This document shows positions 7,766 through 16,700 of a stretch of 32,991 bases of DNA, piece after piece. Position 1 is the stretch's first letter. Each line of letters begins with the position of its first letter. This stretch comes from an uncultured Cytophagaceae bacterium. GTDB lineage: Bacteria > Bacteroidota > Bacteroidia > Cytophagales > Spirosomataceae. The stretch covers positions 1-32,991 of the forward strand of contig CAIZMB010000141.1 in the NCBI GenBank assembly GCA_903933935.1. Reading direction: 5' to 3'. The notes beneath the pieces were generated by a model, which did no database searches, was not told the DNA's origin, and was given only the letters and a program-made list of their open reading frames with translations. Made by a program: the position numbers and the translations under genes.

Positions 7766-10027
7766 ATGAAAAACGTTGTCATCGACATAGAAAAAGAACG
7801 TTTAGAGATACTCAAAAGGTACCGTAAATTGCTGCGTACAGCTAAGCCTTTTTTGAAAGATGACGATGCCAAGCAAATAAAAAAAGCTTTTTTACTCTCG
7901 GCTGAAGCGCATAAAGATATGCGCAGAAAATCTGGAGAGCCCTATATATACCATCCGCTGGCTGTGGCGCAAATTTGTGTGGAGGAGATTGGGCTTGGGA
8001 CTACTTCGATTATTTCGGCATTAATGCATGATGTGGTTGAAGACACCAATACCACCTTAAAAGAAATAGATAAAGACTTTGGTCCTAAGATTACGTCGAT
8101 CATCGACGGTTTGACTAAGATTGCGGGGACTTTTGAGTACGGGACATCCCAACAAGCCGAGAATTTCAGGAAGATGTTATTGACGCTTTCAGATGACATT
8201 CGGGTGATCTTGATTAAGCTAGCAGATCGTTTACATAACATGCGCACATTGGGAAGCATGGGGAAGGAAAAGCAATTGAAAATTGCTTCGGAAACCATTT
8301 ATTTATATGCTCCTTTGGCGCACCGACTAGGTTTAAATGCGATTAAAACCGAATTAGAGGATTTAGGATTAAAGTATACGGAGCCCGAAGCTTATAAGGA
8401 AATTGCACATAAATTGTCGGAAAATAAGCGAAGTAGAGAAAGTTTTGTGGAGCATTTTATTCGGCCCATCAAAAAATCGCTGGATGCGCGCGAAAAGAAT
8501 TATACCATCATTGGCCGACCAAAATCCATTTATTCCATTTACAATAAATTGAAAAAGGGCAATGTTTCCTTTGATAAAATATATGATTTATTTGCGGTCC
8601 GAGTCGTTTTAGATGTTCCATTGGATCGCGAGAAATCTGATTGCTGGGAAGTGTATAGCATCGTAACGGATCATTATCGGCCTAACCCAAGCCGATTAAA
8701 AGACTGGGTTTCCACACCCAAATCGAATGGGTATGAGTCTTTGCACACTACGGTGATGAGTATGCCTTTTGGGAATGATAAGGAGGGGCGCTGGGTAGAA
8801 GTTCAAATCCGGACGAATCGGATGGATGAAATTGCCGAAAAGGGTGTGGCCGCACATTTCAAATATAAGGGAACGGATACCAGGACGAGTCAGGCTTTTG
8901 AGTCTTGGTTGTCGCAGGTGAGAGAAGCCTTGGAATCCAATGATAAATCCAAATCTGCCGTCGAGTTAGTGGATGACATCAAAAATTCACTCTACCATGA
9001 AGAGGTATTTGTGTTTACCCCCAAAGGAAAATTAATCGTTTTGCAATCCGGTTCTACGGCTTTGGATTTTGCTTTTGAGATACATTCAGAAGTAGGTGCT
9101 CGCTGCATTGGGGCTAAAGTAGGAGGGAAATTAGTTCCCTTATCTCATAAATTAGCAAATGGGGATCAGATAGAAATATTGACTTCGTCTAAGCAAAAAC
9201 CTTCTGAGGATTGGCTAAGGATTGTCTTTACGACCAAGGCAAAAGCGCGAATTAAAGAATTTATCAAAGAGGAAAATAAGTCCCATTTGATTAAGGGGCG
9301 CGATTTGATTGAGCTCCGACTGAAGCATTTGGGTTATCCTGTTTTGACATTAGAAATAACGAACCAATTGCGGGCTTACTTCAATGCGAAAGATGCGAAC
9401 GATCTTTTTTATCGGTTTGGGAAAGCATACATTCCCATAGAGCAATTGAAACACTGGAAGTCGGATAAGGAGTCGCATGAGCGAAAGCAGGCGGAAAAAG
9501 CGATTCAATCTCCCATTGTAGACAGTAAGTCTTTCCGAAAGGAAATGCAGCAATACAATAAGGATCGCAAGGAGTCAGATATTTTGTTGATCGGCGAGGA
9601 CATGGACAAGGTGGATTATACCTTAGCCAAATGTTGCAATCCAATTTCTGGGGATGAAGTATTTGGTTTTGTCACCATAAATGAAGGGATAAAAATTCAT
9701 CGGACTGGATGTCCAAATTCCACTGAGTTATTGTCCCGACATGGCGATCGTGTGATTAAAGCACAGTGGACCAGTCAGATAGCTATGTCATTTATTGTCG
9801 AGCTAGTGATTCGGGGAATCGACCGGGTGGGATTGGTCAATGATGTGACTCGGGTCATTTCGGATGAGTTACAAGTAAATATTACGGCTTTGTCGATTGG
9901 GGTCAAAGAGGGATTATTTGAAGGGAAAATTTCTTTAATGATTCAAGACACAAATCATTTGGAATCTCTGGTAGCCGAGTTAGAGCAAGTCACTGGAGTA
10001 ATCGAGGTTGCCCGAGAGGAAATTTAG
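7766..10027 (+). CDS. rel: Bifunctional (p)ppGpp synthetase/hydrolase
   Basis: A long RelA/SpoT homologue of 753 aa that makes and degrades (p)ppGpp in the stringent response. Domains in order: HD hydrolase (about 40-200) with H63, HD at 88-89, ED at 92-93 and LADRLHNMRT at 152-161, so hydrolysis should be active; synthetase (about 240-370) with GRPKS at 250-254, GYESLHTTV at 322-330 and EVQIRT at 345-350; TGS (about 412-475); a helical and zinc-finger region containing CCNPISGDEVFGFVT near 622-638; and a C-terminal ACT domain (about 675-753). Both catalytic halves look intact, as expected for the main Rel enzyme of Bacteroidota. It starts directly after the ispF stop with no spacer. Confidence 0.96.
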   Translation: MKNVVIDIEKERLEILKRYRKLLRTAKPFLKDDDAKQIKKAFLLSAEAHKDMRRKSGEPYIYHPLAVAQICVEEIGLGTTSIISALMHDVVEDTNTTLKEIDKDFGPKITSIIDGLTKIAGTFEYGTSQQAENFRKMLLTLSDDIRVILIKLADRLHNMRTLGSMGKEKQLKIASETIYLYAPLAHRLGLNAIKTELEDLGLKYTEPEAYKEIAHKLSENKRSRESFVEHFIRPIKKSLDAREKNYTIIGRPKSIYSIYNKLKKGNVSFDKIYDLFAVRVVLDVPLDREKSDCWEVYSIVTDHYRPNPSRLKDWVSTPKSNGYESLHTTVMSMPFGNDKEGRWVEVQIRTNRMDEIAEKGVAAHFKYKGTDTRTSQAFESWLSQVREALESNDKSKSAVELVDDIKNSLYHEEVFVFTPKGKLIVLQSGSTALDFAFEIHSEVGARCIGAKVGGKLVPLSHKLANGDQIEILTSSKQKPSEDWLRIVFTTKAKARIKEFIKEENKSHLIKGRDLIELRLKHLGYPVLTLEITNQLRAYFNAKDANDLFYRFGKAYIPIEQLKHWKSDKESHERKQAEKAIQSPIVDSKSFRKEMQQYNKDRKESDILLIGEDMDKVDYTLAKCCNPISGDEVFGFVTINEGIKIHRTGCPNSTELLSRHGDRVIKAQWTSQIAMSFIVELVIRGIDRVGLVNDVTRVISDELQVNITALSIGVKEGLFEGKISLMIQDTNHLESLVAELEQVTGVIEVAREEI

Positions 10028-10074
10028 TTTTTTTCATAATTTATAGCTTATTTTACGTCGTTTTTTTTGATTAA

Positions 10075-10560
10075 ATGTCCGCAGAAATAGAGAAGTTCGT
10101 TTCGGTAAAAAAGATTTTCACAGCCTACTTGGAAAACAAGGGATTGAGGAAGACGCCGGAGCGTTTTGCTATTTTAGAGGAGATTTATTTACGGGATGAC
10201 CACTTTGATGTGGAAGAGTTATACATCTCGATGAAAAACAAAAAGTACCAAGTTTCTAGGGCCACGGTGTATAATACATTGGATGTGTTGGTGGAATGTG
10301 ACTTGGTCGTAAAGCATCAGTTTGGCAGAAATCAAGCTCAATTTGAGAAGTCCTATGGCCGTCGCCAGCATGATCATTTAATTTGTACGGATTGCCACAA
10401 AGTCACTGAGTTTTGTGATCCACGTGTTCAAACCATTCAGAGTTTAGTGGGGGAGATGCTTCAGTTTAATGTCATGCACCATTCATTAATATTTTATGGT
10501 TCATGTACCAAAAAGAATTGCGAACACAGAGATGCTTATCGGGCTCAAAATCAAGAATAA
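10075..10560 (+). CDS. fur: Fur-family metal-responsive repressor
   Basis: A 161-aa winged-helix repressor. The recognition helix is [12 protein letters not shown] at 61-72. The metal region carries [12 protein letters not shown] with H99, H101, C104 and C107, and a second cysteine pair in SCTKKNC (C144, C149), which gives the structural zinc site of Fur/PerR/Zur proteins. Extra histidines H135 and H136 probably contribute to regulatory metal binding. Whether the sensed metal is iron, zinc or manganese, or peroxide, cannot be decided from sequence, so the symbol is by family. It lies 47 nt after rel and 21 nt before purA, which suggests read-through within the run or its own promoter in the T-rich spacer. 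Confidence 0.9.
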   Translation: MSAEIEKFVSVKKIFTAYLENKGLRKTPERFAILEEIYLRDDHFDVEELYISMKNKKYQVSRATVYNTLDVLVECDLVVKHQFGRNQAQFEKSYGRRQHDHLICTDCHKVTEFCDPRVQTIQSLVGEMLQFNVMHHSLIFYGSCTKKNCEHRDAYRAQNQE

Positions 10561-10581
10561 TTTACGTTTTAAAAATTTATT

Positions 10582-11862
10582 ATGGCAGTTGATGTATTAT
10601 TAGGATTACAGTGGGGAGATGAGGGGAAAGGAAAAATCGTGGATGTTTTAGCTCCTCGTTATCAGGTAGTTGCTCGTTTTCAAGGCGGTCCTAATGCGGG
10701 ACATACGCTTGAATTTGACGGATTTAAGCACGTACTGCATCAAATACCTTCTGGAATTTTCCGCCAAGAAGTTCAAAATATTATTGGGAATGGAGTGGTT
10801 TTAGATCCCATCATTTTCAAAAAAGAGATTGATGGACTGGCTCATTTCAATTTAGATTTGCGTAAGAATTTAGAAATTTCAAAAAAGGCTTCGATCATTT
10901 TACCTACGCATCGCTTATTAGATGCCGCGTATGAAAAAGCGAAAGGGGATGCTAAGATTGGCTCTACTTTAAAGGGGATTGGGCCAACGTATACCGACAA
11001 AATTTCAAGACAAGGATTGCGTGTAGGGGATATGATTTCACCTAATTTTCCAGAAAAATATACCGCTTTGGTGGATCGTCACAAGGCTATTTTAGATGTA
11101 TATAAATTTGAATATGATTTAGCGGAGGCTGAAAAAGAATTTTTTGCCGCGGTTGAATTCATGAAAGAATTTCATTTGGTTGACAGTGAGTATTCTGTTA
11201 ATCACGCGTTAAATGCGGGCAAAACGATTTTGGCTGAAGGCGCACAAGGTTCTCTATTGGATGTTGACTTTGGATCTTATCCATTTGTTACCTCTTCAAA
11301 TACCATTACGGCAGGTGCTTGTACCGGCTTAGGGGTAGCGCCTAAAAATATCGGAGAGGTTTTTGGAATATTTAAGGCCTATGCTACTCGGGTGGGTTCA
11401 GGACCTTTCCCTACGGAATTAGAAGATGAGGTGGGAGAACGTATGCGTCAGGAGGGGAGAGAGTTTGGTTCTACGACGGGCCGACCTCGCCGTTGCGGTT
11501 GGATCGATCTACCCGCGTTAAAATATGCCATGATGATTAATGGGGTGACCCAATTAATTATGATGAAAGCAGATGTGTTAAATATTTTTGAAGAAATTTT
11601 GGTGTGTACCGGCTATGAAATGCCGGATGGTTCGCTGACGGATCAAATCCCATTTGAAATTACGGACATTAAGGTGAAACCTGTGTATGCAAGTCTGAAA
11701 GGCTGGCACTGTTCCTTGGAAGGGATGAGAAATTTCGACCAATTGCCTGCTGAGTTGACCGCTTATATCGCGTTTTTAGAGTCGCACTTAAATTTGCCGA
11801 TCAATTTTATTTCGACGGGACCAGATCGTGAGGCATGTGTTTTACGTGGTTCTTTAGCTTAA
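10582..11862 (+). CDS. purA: Adenylosuccinate synthetase
   Basis: PurA joins IMP and aspartate using GTP, the first committed step from IMP to AMP, in the cytoplasm. The 426 aa are full length. The signature GLQWGDEGKGKIVD is at 7-20, with the catalytic Asp in WGDEGKG. The IMP-binding GSTLKGIGPTYTDKISRQGL segment lies near 133-152, and TTGRPRRCGWIDL is present further on. The N-terminus fits the family, so the ATG at 10582 is secure. It follows fur by 21 nt and is followed after 3 nt by an uncharacterised gene. Confidence 0.97.
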   Translation: MAVDVLLGLQWGDEGKGKIVDVLAPRYQVVARFQGGPNAGHTLEFDGFKHVLHQIPSGIFRQEVQNIIGNGVVLDPIIFKKEIDGLAHFNLDLRKNLEISKKASIILPTHRLLDAAYEKAKGDAKIGSTLKGIGPTYTDKISRQGLRVGDMISPNFPEKYTALVDRHKAILDVYKFEYDLAEAEKEFFAAVEFMKEFHLVDSEYSVNHALNAGKTILAEGAQGSLLDVDFGSYPFVTSSNTITAGACTGLGVAPKNIGEVFGIFKAYATRVGSGPFPTELEDEVGERMRQEGREFGSTTGRPRRCGWIDLPALKYAMMINGVTQLIMMKADVLNIFEEILVCTGYEMPDGSLTDQIPFEITDIKVKPVYASLKGWHCSLEGMRNFDQLPAELTAYIAFLESHLNLPINFISTGPDREACVLRGSLA

Positions 11863-11865
11863 GAA

Positions 11866-12474
11866 ATGAAAGCAGAAGAAAGTCATTTGGCCAATTTGTT
11901 TCAATATGACGAGATTTATTGGGTGCCTGCTGATCGCGGATCGAATGATATGCAGTTGGCGAGCTCCCCTCAAACGATTGATTCAAATCAGGTTCAGGAT
12001 TCTTCTTCATCGCCCAAAGAAAATGAGGCTGGTCGAGCGGCGGCCAATCTACCCGAAACTATTGAGAATTCATTTGAGTCAGAGCCCTCTTTAGACGGGG
12101 AATCTTCCAAAAGCAATGTTCGTATTTCTACCCCTTGGGTTGTCATAGGCCATATATCAGAGCTAGAAAAATCGCGGTTGACCTTAATTTTTTCAGCTCC
12201 CCCCATGTTATTGTCGGCCAAAGATTGGAGTATTTATGAGCCTAAGGATGACGAAGAACCCATACTTTCCGAATTTGTTAAAAAGGCTGGGGCTAATAAA
12301 TTTATCTTTTTAGGCCAACAACCCGCTGTTTGGCAATCTGATTTTCACGTGACAGAATTGGTGCCATTGGAAGGTAAATTGGTTTATTTCTTCCCCCGCT
12401 TGATATCCACCTTGACGGATACTGAAAAATCATTAAAATTGGTTTTTTGGAATGCGCTGAAATCGATGATTTAA
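11866..12474 (+). CDS. Unrecognised protein with acidic/Ser-rich linker
   Basis: A 202-aa protein I cannot assign with confidence. Residues 1-30 form a short conserved-looking head (ANLFQYDEIYWVP), residues 35-85 are a low-complexity Ser/Glu/Asn/Asp linker, and 87-202 look like a folded alpha/beta domain ending in FWNALKSMI. The tail (GANKFIFLGQQPAVW, then a bulky ending) is loosely reminiscent of small Bacteroidota proteins related to the DNA polymerase III psi subunit, but that is a weak impression. It starts 3 nt after the purA stop, so it is almost certainly co-transcribed with purA. There is no signal peptide or membrane segment. Its 3' end faces a palindromic repeat cluster. Confidence 0.7.
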   Translation: MKAEESHLANLFQYDEIYWVPADRGSNDMQLASSPQTIDSNQVQDSSSSPKENEAGRAAANLPETIENSFESEPSLDGESSKSNVRISTPWVVIGHISELEKSRLTLIFSAPPMLLSAKDWSIYEPKDDEEPILSEFVKKAGANKFIFLGQQPAVWQSDFHVTELVPLEGKLVYFFPRLISTLTDTEKSLKLVFWNALKSMI

Positions 12475-12490
12475 GAAAGCGATATGTGTT

Positions 12491-12514
12491 GTAGAGTCGC
12501 GGTACCTCGCGTCT
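12491..12514 (+). repeat. REP-like palindromic repeat, copy 1
   Basis: A degenerate copy of an imperfect palindrome with core GACGCGATACTTCGCGTC. Here the core reads GAGTCGCGGTACCTCGCGTC (12495-12514), preceded by GTA. It lies 16 nt after the stop of the purA-linked gene and is in plus orientation, defined by the flanking GTAGAG. Confidence 0.7.
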
Positions 12515-12531
12515 GGTTTTCAATTCACATA

Positions 12532-12556
12532 GTAGAGACGCGATACTTCGCGTCTA
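12532..12556 (+). repeat. REP-like palindromic repeat, copy 2
   Basis: The clearest copy. The core GACGCGATACTTCGCGTC is at 12537-12554, preceded by GTAGA and followed by TA. The arms GACGCGA and TCGCGTC are perfectly complementary over 7 bases around a 4-nt loop. Plus orientation. Confidence 0.8.
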
Positions 12557-12607
12557 TTACTTGATTTACAAATTATTATTATTTCCCAAAGGTTGTGTGT
12601 GCAAATT

Positions 12608-12632
12608 TTAGACGCGAAGTATCGCGTCTTTA
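12608..12632 (-). repeat. REP-like palindromic repeat, copy 3
   Basis: The core GACGCGAAGTATCGCGTC at 12611-12628 is the exact reverse complement of copy 2's core. The right flank TTTA, read in reverse, gives TAAAGA, matching the TAGAGA flank of copies 1 and 2 with one change. Minus orientation. Confidence 0.8.
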
Positions 12633-12644
12633 CGAATAGGGTTT

Positions 12645-12670
12645 TTAGACGCGAAGTATCCGCATCTTTA
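12645..12670 (-). repeat. REP-like palindromic repeat, copy 4 at the tsaD 3' end
   Basis: Core 12648-12666 reads GACGCGAAGTATCCGCATC, copy 3 with one inserted C and one G-to-A change, so the hairpin arm is damaged. Minus orientation. Its conserved flank TTTA contains the tsaD stop codon (12668-12670). The four copies thus run plus, plus, minus, minus across about 180 bp between convergent genes. Confidence 0.75.
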
Positions 12671-13666
12671 CCAGGCGTATTTGGCTAATGGACTCACGTC
12701 TTGTCCGCAAAATTCTCCTGCTTCGAATTTGAAATGACCAGCCATGGCAATCATCCCAGCGTTATCGGTGCAATAGGAAAAAGCTGGGATAAAAACGTCC
12801 CAATGATTCTCTTCCCCTAATTCCTGCAACCTTTTTCGTAATCCTGAATTGGCAGATACCCCTCCTGCGATCGCGATGGAAGAACAATTTTTTTCACGCA
12901 TCGCCTTTTTGACTTTACGCAATAAAATTTCAATCAGTGTTTTTTGAACGGAAGCACAAATATCAGCCTTGTTTTCCTCGATGAAATTGGGATTTAATTT
13001 CACCTCTTTTTGGAGAAAATAAAGAATGGACGTTTTGATTCCTGAAAATGAAAAATCTAAGCCGGGCATTTCGCCCATGGGAAATGGGTATTTGTCAGGA
13101 TTTCCTTCTTTGGCAAGCTTATCGATCAATGGCCCTCCTGGGTAAGGAAGTCCAATTAATTTAGCTGTTTTGTCAAAGGCTTCGCCAACGGCATCATCCT
13201 GGGTTTCCCCTATGATTTGCATGTTGAGGGGGCCTTCCACCCAGACCAACTGTGTATGTCCGCCGCTTACGGTTAAACACAAAAATGGAAATTGGGGTCT
13301 GGGTTCTTCAATAAAATGTGCCAACACATGAGCTTGCATGTGATTTACCTCGATCAAAGGAATGTTTAAACTTAGTGCCAATGACTTAGCAAATGACGTT
13401 CCTACCATGAGGGCTCCAAGCAAACCGGGGCCTCGTGTAAATGCGATGGCATTCAAGTCATTTTTGTTTATATTTGCCTTTTGCAGAGCTTCCTGTACGA
13501 CAGGAATAATTGATTTTTGATGTGCCCTGCTAGCTAATTCGGGAACAACGCCACCCCACTCGCTATGAATTAATTGAGTGGAAATGATGTTTGATTTTAA
13601 CTCTCCGTCGACCATAATCGCCGCAGAGGTTTCATCACAAGAAGATTCAATGGCTAGTAAAATCAT
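12668..13666 (-). CDS. tsaD: tRNA threonylcarbamoyladenosine transferase TsaD
   Basis: TsaD transfers the threonylcarbamoyl group from TC-AMP to A37 of ANN-decoding tRNAs, with TsaB and TsaE, in the cytoplasm. The 332 aa match the family length. Motifs: ESSCDETSAAI at 7-17, GPGLLGALMVG at 79-89, the metal-binding NHMQAH with H109 and H113, VSGGHTQL, DDAVGEAFDKTAKLIGLPYPGGP, and AGGVSANSGLR and CTDNAGMIAMAG near the C-terminus. The start is fixed by the MILLAIESSCDET opening. The stop codon lies inside the flank of a palindromic repeat. The preceding C-terminal residues PLAKYAW look normal for the family, so function is probably unaffected. It is divergent from tamB with a 65-nt spacer. Confidence 0.97.
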   Translation of the reverse strand: MILLAIESSCDETSAAIMVDGELKSNIISTQLIHSEWGGVVPELASRAHQKSIIPVVQEALQKANINKNDLNAIAFTRGPGLLGALMVGTSFAKSLALSLNIPLIEVNHMQAHVLAHFIEEPRPQFPFLCLTVSGGHTQLVWVEGPLNMQIIGETQDDAVGEAFDKTAKLIGLPYPGGPLIDKLAKEGNPDKYPFPMGEMPGLDFSFSGIKTSILYFLQKEVKLNPNFIEENKADICASVQKTLIEILLRKVKKAMREKNCSSIAIAGGVSANSGLRKRLQELGEENHWDVFIPAFSYCTDNAGMIAMAGHFKFEAGEFCGQDVSPLAKYAW

Positions 13667-13679
13667 AAAAATTCGTCTG

Positions 13680-13687
13680 CAAAAATA
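13680..13687 (-). promoter_or_regulatory. Candidate -7 box of tsaD
   Basis: Reads TATTTTTG on the minus strand, an exact TAnnTTTG match. It lies only 13 nt before the tsaD ATG, which would give a very short leader, and there is no obvious -33 TTTG, so confidence is low. Confidence 0.25.
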
Positions 13688-13731
13688 AGGTAATTAAAAC
13701 ATAAATTGTTTTTTTTCACTAAAAGAAAAAT

Positions 13732-16700
13732 ATGGTCAAATACCTAAAGATCCTCGCGAAATCAGTCCTATATGGGTTGGTTGGGATTTTTTTGCTATTT
13801 TTTTCAATCATATTGCTTCTCCGTGCGCCATCCAATCAAATCCGATTAGCCAATTACTTTGCTCCCAAAATTGAAAAAGCCATTGGATATCCGCTAACCT
13901 TAGACGGAATCCAACTCAAGTTTTTTGATGAAATAAGCTTTTGGGGTTTGCGGGTTAAAGATCCTTGGGGCAAGGACATGATTTACATTGAGAAATTAGA
14001 CATTAATTTTAGTATTTCAGATTTGTTTTTGCATGGTTCAAAACCTTCAATGGAACATGCGCAATTGATTCGCCCTCGAGTGCATTTAATTTTGGAAAAA
14101 AAGTCGGGGAAGATAAATTTGAATGAGTTTATTGATCGAATTGTCGCGTATGTAAATAAAAATTCAACCTCCACCAGCACGGAATCCAGTCTGTTTAAAA
14201 TTCATTCGGCCCAGGTAGTTGACGGTGCTTTTTTACTCGACGACGAGCAGGAAAAAAACCTGGCCACGCCCACGCACTTTGATTTATCACATTTCAGTTT
14301 TGTTAAAATCAATGCTCAAGTAGCGGATTTTTATGTTCATGGGGACACCATAGGACTTCAGACGATTGGTTTTCGGACGATCGATCCATTGAGTAAATTT
14401 CAGGTTAAAAAGTTGGACACCAAGTTCATGATTTCAGATCGACAAATGCGATTTGATGACTTGAGCTTATTTTTTAATGACTCTTATGTAGGCGACCATG
14501 TCCACATGAATTACAAAAAAATTAATGACTTGACTAAGTGGATTACCAAAGTCCAAATGGTCGGAAACCTGAAAAATAGCAAAGTTAAAGGAGAGGATTT
14601 AGGTCGATTTGTTACTGCCATGTATGATTATAAGGGGTATTATCAATTGAATGGCCAACTAAATGGCTCGGTGGACAATTTGGCATTAAAGAATTTTGAA
14701 ATTGGATTTGGCCAGAAATCTAAGTTGAAAGGTGATTTCAGCTTTAAAGGCTTGCCTAATGTAACGACGACAAAAATGGATTTTGCGATGAATAATTCCA
14801 TTTTCTTTCCCAACGATTTAGCTGTTTTTATCACGCAAGGTGCTTCCGAAAAAATGAAAATATTGGGCTCCGTTGCTTTTGATGGAAAATTTAATGGCAC
14901 TTATGACAACTTCCAAACATCAGGTCAGTTGAACACCGGTTTGGGTTACATGGAGGGAGATTTTAAACTAAAGCTTAAAGATTCCATGGCACTTTCATCC
15001 TATGATGGGATGGTAAAATTAGCCAAATTTAAATTAGGGAAACTGTTGGATGTTGAACCTTACATTGGCAATATTGATCTAACAGGCAAAATAAAAGGAA
15101 CAGGCTTTTCGAAAAAATCAGCCCATGTTGATTTTGATGGCAAACTTTCTGAAATCACTTTTAACGCTTATGCCTATAAAAATGTGAGTTTAAAAGGGAA
15201 TTTCCAGCGCCAATTATTTAAAGGAAATGTGGCCGTGAAAGACACCCATTTTGTGGCTGAAATGTCGGGGGAAATCAACTTACAACAACCCAAAGCCGCG
15301 TATTTATTAGAGGGTAAAATTGGGCATGCTGATCTAGCTAAATTACATTGGGGTAGTGAGGATGTTCAGATTAAGACGGGGTTTGATTTGAACATTAAAT
15401 TTACGGACATTGATGACTTATTAGGAAAGGCAGTTTTCACGGATATTGTCATTAAAAAACCTCAAATGGATGATCTGTCCATGGGCTTAATTTCCTTTAC
15501 GGCCAATGAAAATAATGTTGGATTCAGGCAGTACCGATTAAACTCTGATTTGATTTCGGTGGAATTGAATGGAGAATTCAAGCCTACTAAAATGAAATCG
15601 GAATTAGGCCAATTAGTTGATGAATATCTCTTGTATTTTAACAAAAAAGAAGACGAAAGGACCGCATATTATAGCAAAAGAAAATACGATATCAATGATA
15701 AATATTTTGCTGATTTCACCATTATTTGCCATCAAGCCCAACCTATTTTATCGAGGTTTTACCCGTCGATCGGCATCGGCCGAAATACGATTTTTACTGG
15801 AAATGTTTCTAAGGGGAGAACCTATTCGGTCAGTTTGGAGTCTTATCCGGACACACTTGTTTTTGGTGGATATAAATTTTATCAATCTGTTTTTTCTCTT
15901 CAAAGTTCCAAGTTTTTAGGGGGTCCCGAGGTATCCTCTAGCCTTGTTTTTCAATCAAGAAGACAGCAGTTGAATTTCTTGACTCCCACCGAAAACTTTA
16001 AATTAAATGCGCTTTGGGATCAGGATCGAATTAATTTTGACGTTGATTTCAAACAGGCAGGGGAGGATAATACGGCGCATTTTGGAGGCAATTGGAGATT
16101 TGAAAAAGACGGCTTGTCCTTAAGATTTAAGGATTCCTACTTGAAAATTTTAGGACAAGATTGGGCTTTTGATCCCGAAAATATGATTACTTTGAAAGGG
16201 CAAGAATGGAAGGCCGAACATGTTTTAATATCCAATAAAAAACAATCGATTGCCTTGCAAGGAAGCTTGTCCTTGGATTCAACTCAAACCTTGAGATTCC
16301 GAGCAAATAAATTCCAATTAGCAACCTTAGAACCTATACTTGCCATTAAGGCGAATGGGGAACTGAATGCTGAAATTAGTGTACAAAACTGGTATCAAAA
16401 TACACGGGTTGACTCCTGGATGATTGTTGACTCACTCCGATTGGATAAGTTTTATATGGGTAATTTTCAAGGTGTGGGGACTTATTTGGCGGAATCCCAA
16501 CGAATGGATTTAAACTATACCTTAAATCGTTTGGGGGAACCCGTTTTATCCATTAGTGGTCAGTATAAACCCTATGCAGAGGAGGACCAATTAGCCCTCA
16601 AAACGGAATTGAACCGCACGAACCTGGAAATTTTAGAGCCATTTACTCGAGGTATTTTTTCAGGATTAGCCGGTGAGGCTTCGGGTGAATTAAAAATTAG

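Noticed and set aside
7942-8298. A 118-codon minus-strand frame inside rel.
   Set aside because: It lies opposite the intact HD hydrolase domain of rel; the translation has no family features.
12491-12670. The repeats could be a CRISPR array.
   Set aside because: The spacing is irregular (copies are about 16-52 nt apart), the orientation flips, the unit is a strong palindrome of about 18-25 nt, and no cas genes are present.
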